NCBI RefSeq assembly: GCF_030128875.1
Contig: NZ_CP124620.1
Span: 1,488,001 to 1,552,000 of the forward strand
Length of the DNA stretch: 64,000 nt
From: Stenotrophomonas sp. BIO128-Bstrain
Lineage (GTDB): Bacteria; Pseudomonadota; Gammaproteobacteria; Xanthomonadales; Xanthomonadaceae
Direction: 5' to 3'
How positions within the stretch are numbered: the first letter of the stretch is position 1; each line of letters begins with the position of its first letter. Shown here one piece after another: positions 59,974 through 64,000 of the stretch. Both the position numbers and the translations under genes were made by a program. The notes beneath the pieces are model-generated. The model was given only the letters and a program-made list of their open reading frames with translations, did no database searches and had not been told where the DNA came from.

Positions 59974-62364
59974 TCATTGGTAAAGAGCCGTCTGCAGGCG
60001 CGAGACGGCTTCCTTGAAAGGTTTGATGCCTCCGAAATGCCGGGTTGCGATTTCGGACGGGCTGCCGAAGCGGTCGAAGGGTTGCACCTTCATCAGCACG
60101 GAAAGGGCGTTGAACTGGACGATGCCGCGTTCGATGTACTTGTCGAGCAGCAGCGTGAGGATTTCGCGGGCCGAATCGCCGTACTGCTCGAACAGATCCT
60201 GCGCTGCCTTTCTGGCCTGTTCCGCGCGTTGGTGGCGGGTGAGCAGCGGCGCGTTCCAGGCCAGATGACACAGCAGATCGAAGGCGTCGGCGTCCGGCTG
60301 ATCGGCGCTAGCCGCCAGCTCCTCGAAGCTGATGCCGCGCTCGGTCAGCTCACGCAGCACGTCAGCGCGGGTGTCGGGGTTGGCCCAGGCGGATTGCAGC
60401 GCATCGCGAGTCGGGTACAGAGTCCGAACGGTGCGGCCCGAGTATTCGGTGTACTTGACCACTTGTAGTTTTTTGCCGTCGGTGTCGAGGTCGTAGACCA
60501 GATGGCCGATCACCTCGATGTCGCCACCGTCGACGTAGAATTTGCGCGGTTCCTCCGGCGGTTCGGTGAGGATCTCGCCTTGGCCTGCGTCGGCGTCTAC
60601 GGTGTAGTCGGCCTGCGGCTCTTCGACGCTGGGGGGCGTTTCGATGACTGATTCAATGGTCTCGCCAGCCTCATCGATGGTCACTTCCTCGATGCGTGCG
60701 GGATCGCCATCGAAATCCGGATCGGCAAAGTGCCGGGTGGCGGTGCCGGTGAAGTCGATGATGTTGAAGTATTCCTTGCCGTAGTCGACCTTCAGTCGGG
60801 TACCGCGCCCGATGATCTGCTTGAACTCGGAGCGGGAGCCGACCACGCGCGCCAGCACCACGTTCTTGACCATCTCGGCGTCAACGCCGGTAGTCAGCAA
60901 TTGCGAGGTGGTCAGGATCACCGGCGTGGGTTTGTCCACGTCCTGAAAGTGCGCGAGGTGGGTAAGGCCAATGGTGCCTTCGTCGGCGGTGACGCGGCAG
61001 ACGTAGTCGGAGTATTGCTTGACCAGATCGCTGTTGAGGTTGATCAGCTCTTGGCGCATTTCGGCTGCGTGCTCTTGGTCGACGCAGAACACGATGGTTT
61101 TGGCGAAGCGGTCGGTGCCCTTGAGGAAGTCGGCAAGATGCTTAGCGATGGCCTTGGTGCGTGCACGCAGCGCGATGACGCGCTCGAAATCCTTGGTCTG
61201 GTATTCGTCGTCCGGCACTGGGCGGCCGAAACGGTCGAGCTCGTCCTTGGACGGACGCCAGCCAGCGGCATCCACCGTGGTGATCACGCGATGCACGCGA
61301 TAGGGCGCGAGGAAGCCATCCTCGATGCCCTGGCGCAGGCTGTAGGTGTAGACCGGGTTGCCGAAGTATTCGTAGCTGTCGCGCGATTCCTCGCGCAGCG
61401 GCGTGGCCGTCATGCCGAACTGTACGGCAGGCGCGAAGTAATCGAGTACCGCACGCCAGTTGCTGTCGTTGCGGCTGGAGCCGCGATGGCATTCGTCGAT
61501 GATGATCAGATCGAAGAAGTCCGGCCGGTACTGGCGGAATACGTCTTCATTGGCGGTGGACAGCGCCTGATAGATGCCGAAGTACATGTCCCGGCTCTGG
61601 CTCACATCGCCCCCGGCGATCTTGTGGCGGGCATCGCCAAACGGCGCGAACATCTTGGCCATCGGGTCATCGACCAAGATGTTGCGATCGGCCAGGAACA
61701 GGATCTTCGGGCGCCGGTACTCGCCGGTGCGGTTCCAGCGGCTGCTCCACAACTTCCAGCACAGCTGAAACCCCACGCAGGTCTTGCCGGTGCCGGTGGC
61801 CAGCGTGGCGAGCACGCGCTTCTGACCAAGCAGGATGGCCTCGATCACGCGGTTGATCGCGATCTGCTGGTAGTAGCGCGGCACCTTGCCCGAAACCAGG
61901 TTGAAGGGTTCGAGCAGGTGGGGTGTGGCCGGATCGGGTAGATCGGTAGCAGCGGTCAGTCGCTGCCAGAGTTCGGCGGGCGTGGCGAAGCGCTCCACCT
62001 CACGCTCGGTGCCGGTGGTGTAGTCGATCTCGATGATACGATGGCCGTTGGTGGCATAAGCGAACTTCAGGCCGAGAATCTCGGCGTACTCTTTAGCCTG
62101 CTGCACCCCGATTTCCGCCGGTAGCCCCAGTTCTTTCGCTTCCACGACGGCCAACGGATAGTCGCGCCGGTAGTACAGCAGGTAGTCGGCGCGCTTCTGC
62201 TTGCCACGGCGCACGCGACCACCGGTGACCATGATGCGGCCATTGGTGAAGGTGCGCTGCTCGCCGATCACGTGCGGCGCATTGCCCCATTCAGCCTCGA
62301 CGAGCTTGGGTGTGACCAGTTCCCGGCAGGTGTCAGCCTCGCTCACGATTTCGCCAATTGTCAT
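59974..62364 (-). CDS. hsdR: Type I restriction endonuclease subunit HsdR
   Basis: 796 residues from ATG 62364, preferred for the GGGGG five bases upstream; ATG 62385 adds seven residues. N-terminal PD-(D/E)xK nuclease: ADYLLYYRRDYPLAVVEAKE (Glu-x-Lys near 75-77). Helicase domain: Walker A ATGTGKT (189-195), DECH box in IIIDECHRGS, TAT in GMTATP and motif VI IIGRGTRLK. The C-terminal DUF3387-like region follows. Length of about 800 fits type IB (EcoAI-like) rather than EcoKI. The subunit translocates DNA by ATP hydrolysis and cuts at random sites on unmethylated invaders. Confidence 0.95.
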   Translation of the reverse strand: MTIGEIVSEADTCRELVTPKLVEAEWGNAPHVIGEQRTFTNGRIMVTGGRVRRGKQKRADYLLYYRRDYPLAVVEAKELGLPAEIGVQQAKEYAEILGLKFAYATNGHRIIEIDYTTGTEREVERFATPAELWQRLTAATDLPDPATPHLLEPFNLVSGKVPRYYQQIAINRVIEAILLGQKRVLATLATGTGKTCVGFQLCWKLWSSRWNRTGEYRRPKILFLADRNILVDDPMAKMFAPFGDARHKIAGGDVSQSRDMYFGIYQALSTANEDVFRQYRPDFFDLIIIDECHRGSSRNDSNWRAVLDYFAPAVQFGMTATPLREESRDSYEYFGNPVYTYSLRQGIEDGFLAPYRVHRVITTVDAAGWRPSKDELDRFGRPVPDDEYQTKDFERVIALRARTKAIAKHLADFLKGTDRFAKTIVFCVDQEHAAEMRQELINLNSDLVKQYSDYVCRVTADEGTIGLTHLAHFQDVDKPTPVILTTSQLLTTGVDAEMVKNVVLARVVGSRSEFKQIIGRGTRLKVDYGKEYFNIIDFTGTATRHFADPDFDGDPARIEEVTIDEAGETIESVIETPPSVEEPQADYTVDADAGQGEILTEPPEEPRKFYVDGGDIEVIGHLVYDLDTDGKKLQVVKYTEYSGRTVRTLYPTRDALQSAWANPDTRADVLRELTERGISFEELAASADQPDADAFDLLCHLAWNAPLLTRHQRAEQARKAAQDLFEQYGDSAREILTLLLDKYIERGIVQFNALSVLMKVQPFDRFGSPSEIATRHFGGIKPFKEAVSRLQTALYQ

Positions 62365-62391
62365 CAGTGCCCCCGTAGTACCCATGCAATT

Positions 62392-63474
62392 TTACTCGAG
62401 CAACCTGGCTGCTGGATTCTGGTCGCATGCACCCGATTGGAAGTAGCCCAATACACTCGACACCGACCGGTGCTCGGTCAGTTGCATGATCGCCGGCAAC
62501 GCCACGCCCTGGCGGCTGGCTTCGGTGACGAACCCCGAGCGCAGACTATGCCCGCCGAAATCCCCCTCCAGACCCGCTAGGCGCGCCCGCCGCTGCACGA
62601 TCTCGCCCACGGCGGCCGGGGACAGGGCAGGGCCCACGCGTTGCTTCCACAGCCGCCGGAAGATCGCCCCCTCGGTGATCCCAGAGGCCTCCAGCCAATC
62701 CTGCAGGGCGAGGGCGGCCCGATCCAGCACCGGCTTGTCCGGGGTCGAGGTGGCGGTAGCGCCGGCCTGCTGGGTCTTGCTGTGCTCCAATCGGTAGATA
62801 TAGCCCGCCTCGCCGATCCGACGCAGGTCGCGCAAGTCAGCGGCGGCGATCTCGCTGCGCCGGCGCCCACCACTGGCGAATCCGAAGCAGAGTAGGGCGC
62901 GATCCCGAACTCCCTCCAAGCTGTCGTCACAGGTGGCCAACATGGCCTCCAGCTCGCCCAGGGTGATCGCAGTCTTTTTGCGTGGGCGCTCGCCGCGCTT
63001 GACCGCGGCCCGCGCGGCGCGACTGAGCACGGTGCGGATTGCCGGCTGCTCGCAGGGATTGGTGGCTTGTTTGAGCCGGTGTGCGGTGGACAGTACGGCG
63101 ACCCGGTGCCGCACGGTGGCCAGCGTCCAGGGCCCAAGTTTGGCTTTCAGGCCGGCCGCCACCAAGGCCTGATCGACGGCCGGCGGCAGTTCCCAGGCCA
63201 ATTCGCCGTAGGCCGAACGGCGCTGTACGTGGTCGACCACAAACTGCAGCACAGTCGCTTCGGGCACCGGCAAGGTCAGCTCGATCCCGTAGCGCGCCGC
63301 ATGCCAGCCGGCCCAGTAGCGCAGCGCGCTGCTGTAGCTGCGGGTGGTGTTCTCGGCGGCCGCTTCGGCCAGCAGTTCGCGCACCGCCTCGGCGGCTTGT
63401 TGGGCCAACTGTTCCGGCAGCACCAGGCTGGCAGTCGTCGCGGCGAGCACGGGGATCGTAGAATTATCTTTCAT
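62392..63474 (-). CDS. Tyrosine-type site-specific recombinase/integrase
   Basis: 360 residues. Core-binding domain about 30-150 (TTRSYSSALRYWAGWHAARYGIEL), then the catalytic domain with Arg205 in GGRRRSE, His309-x-x-Arg312 in HSLRSGF, His335 in TEHRS and nucleophile Tyr344 in VLGYFQ. All five catalytic residues are present. It ends just before hsdR on the same strand, so the integrase and the type I genes may be co-transcribed. A phage or island integrase with a fixed attachment site is the normal reading; no att duplication or tRNA is visible here. Confidence 0.92.
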   Translation of the reverse strand: MKDNSTIPVLAATTASLVLPEQLAQQAAEAVRELLAEAAAENTTRSYSSALRYWAGWHAARYGIELTLPVPEATVLQFVVDHVQRRSAYGELAWELPPAVDQALVAAGLKAKLGPWTLATVRHRVAVLSTAHRLKQATNPCEQPAIRTVLSRAARAAVKRGERPRKKTAITLGELEAMLATCDDSLEGVRDRALLCFGFASGGRRRSEIAAADLRDLRRIGEAGYIYRLEHSKTQQAGATATSTPDKPVLDRAALALQDWLEASGITEGAIFRRLWKQRVGPALSPAAVGEIVQRRARLAGLEGDFGGHSLRSGFVTEASRQGVALPAIMQLTEHRSVSSVLGYFQSGACDQNPAARLLE

Positions 63475-63475
63475 A

Positions 63476-63500
63476 CTATGTAATATATACTACGACATAG
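63476..63500. promoter_or_regulatory. AT-rich dyad at the integrase promoter
   Basis: CTATGT ... ACATAG six-base arms around an interior GTAnTATATAnTAC core, starting two bases upstream of the integrase ATG. The position over the promoter and start region suggests repression of the integrase/hsd unit by a bound protein. Confidence 0.45.
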
Positions 63501-63511
63501 AGCTTATAACC

Positions 63512-63532
63512 GCGATAATCATCACTTATCGC
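63512..63532. promoter_or_regulatory. Perfect 7+7 dyad GCGATAA-N7-TTATCGC (candidate KfrA-type operator)
   Basis: Located between the divergent integrase and KfrA-like genes, 46 bases before the latter. Perfect arms with a seven-base spacer. KfrA of IncP plasmids autoregulates its promoter, so an autorepressor site is the natural reading. Confidence 0.55.
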
Positions 63533-63577
63533 CAGTACGTTACCAGCAGAGTAGGGCGCCAGTACAGGAGACTTCGC

Positions 63578-64000
63578 ATGGCCCGCGGCATCACCGAATC
63601 TGACGTCCACACCGCCGCCGACGAACTGGTGGCCAAGGGTGAGCGCCCAACCGTTGAGCGAATCCGTGCTCACCTGGGGACCGGCTCTCCGAACACGGTC
63701 ACTCGCTGGCTGGAGACTTGGTGGATTCGACTCGGCACGCGCCTGCAGCCACGACGTCCGGACTTTGAAGACGCCCCGGCGGTGTTGGCGGAACTAGCCG
63801 GGCAATGGTGGGAGCTGGCGCTGACGCACGCTAGGGAGGCGGCCCTTCGAGAGTTCGCAGAGACTGAGCGGTCACTGGCTACCCAGCGTGAAGCGCTGGA
63901 TGCCAGGTCACGGCTCGTGGCTGACGAACTGAGTCAAATGCGCTCAGAGCGCGCCTCGGCTATCGCCGGCGAACGCATAGCTAGTACGCAAGCGGCCGAA
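63578..64000 (+). CDS. KfrA-like DNA-binding protein (runs off the right edge)
   Basis: 141 residues are visible, with no stop, from ATG 63578 after AGGAG. The KfrA N-terminal domain is MARGITESDVHTAADELVAKGERPTVERIRAHLGTGSPNTVTRWLETWW, a winged-helix DNA-binding unit. It is followed by the beginning of a long coiled coil (AETERSLATQREALDARSRLVADELSQMRSE). KfrA proteins bind DNA as alpha-helical filaments and autoregulate or organise plasmid segregation. In this position it probably controls the divergent integrase/hsd unit. Total length unknown. Confidence 0.9.
   Translation, partial: MARGITESDVHTAADELVAKGERPTVERIRAHLGTGSPNTVTRWLETWWIRLGTRLQPRRPDFEDAPAVLAELAGQWWELALTHAREAALREFAETERSLATQREALDARSRLVADELSQMRSERASAIAGERIASTQAAE

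Noticed and set aside
1..64000. CRISPR arrays, tRNA, rRNA and complete insertion sequences
   Set aside because: No regularly spaced repeats, cloverleaf arms, rRNA motifs or transposase genes were seen while reading both strands. Repeats found are single palindromic elements.

Overview
The window is high-GC DNA (mostly about 65-68% by eye). Its gene content suggests a Xanthomonadaceae gammaproteobacterium, Stenotrophomonas being the nearest guess: Fsr-type exporter, RND adaptor/pump pair without its own outer-membrane channel, large TonB receptor, sigma/ChrR pair, OprB porin and acetolactate synthase/aldehyde dehydrogenase pair. The assignment is inferred from gene families; no rRNA or tRNA is present to confirm it.

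Layout. 0-10 kb: 3' end of exonuclease III, AraC regulator, fosmidomycin-type exporter, a 35-residue membrane protein, serine hydrolase, proline iminopeptidase/TauE pair, and an RND adaptor plus pump. 10-18 kb: a coupled zinc-ribbon/SPFH-like set, an ECF sigma factor with ChrR-type zinc anti-sigma, a GAF-GGDEF-EAL phosphodiesterase and an unusual zinc-ribbon SDR. 18-25 kb: small proteins, then a four-gene sugar oxidation operon (small subunit, FAD/Fe-S large subunit, tri-haem cytochrome c, OprB porin), a single-domain response regulator and a YkgJ-type cysteine-cluster protein.

25-41 kb: a TolC-HlyD-permease-permease exporter operon without an ATPase diverges from a peptide-scavenging locus: alpha/beta hydrolase, D-aminoacylase-like protein, serine hydrolase, dipeptide epimerase and TonB receptor. 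Three transcription units of that locus start from near-identical promoters (TTGACA followed by rTTCTC and dyads in the spacer), which suggests one repressor and one regulon. A LysR regulator, an MFS exporter and the broken C-terminus of an M19-type dipeptidase follow. 41-51 kb: acetolactate synthase with aldehyde dehydrogenase, a membrane protein, a secreted DUF5694-like protein, a BRCT/TerB-like gene broken by one base, a membrane-anchored sorbosone-type dehydrogenase and a succinate-semialdehyde-type dehydrogenase.

51-64 kb is a defence island. A GNAT protein and an AT-richer DUF4365 gene lie among palindromic repeats. On the minus strand a compact array runs integrase, hsdR, hsdM, hsdS, then a 1260-residue SIR2-domain protein whose ATG directly abuts the hsdS stop. 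A KfrA-like DNA-binding protein diverges from the integrase across a perfect 7+7 dyad. I read this as a type I restriction-modification system carrying a built-in NAD-depleting suicide effector, controlled from a KfrA/integrase switch region. This is the best candidate for an undescribed system in the window.
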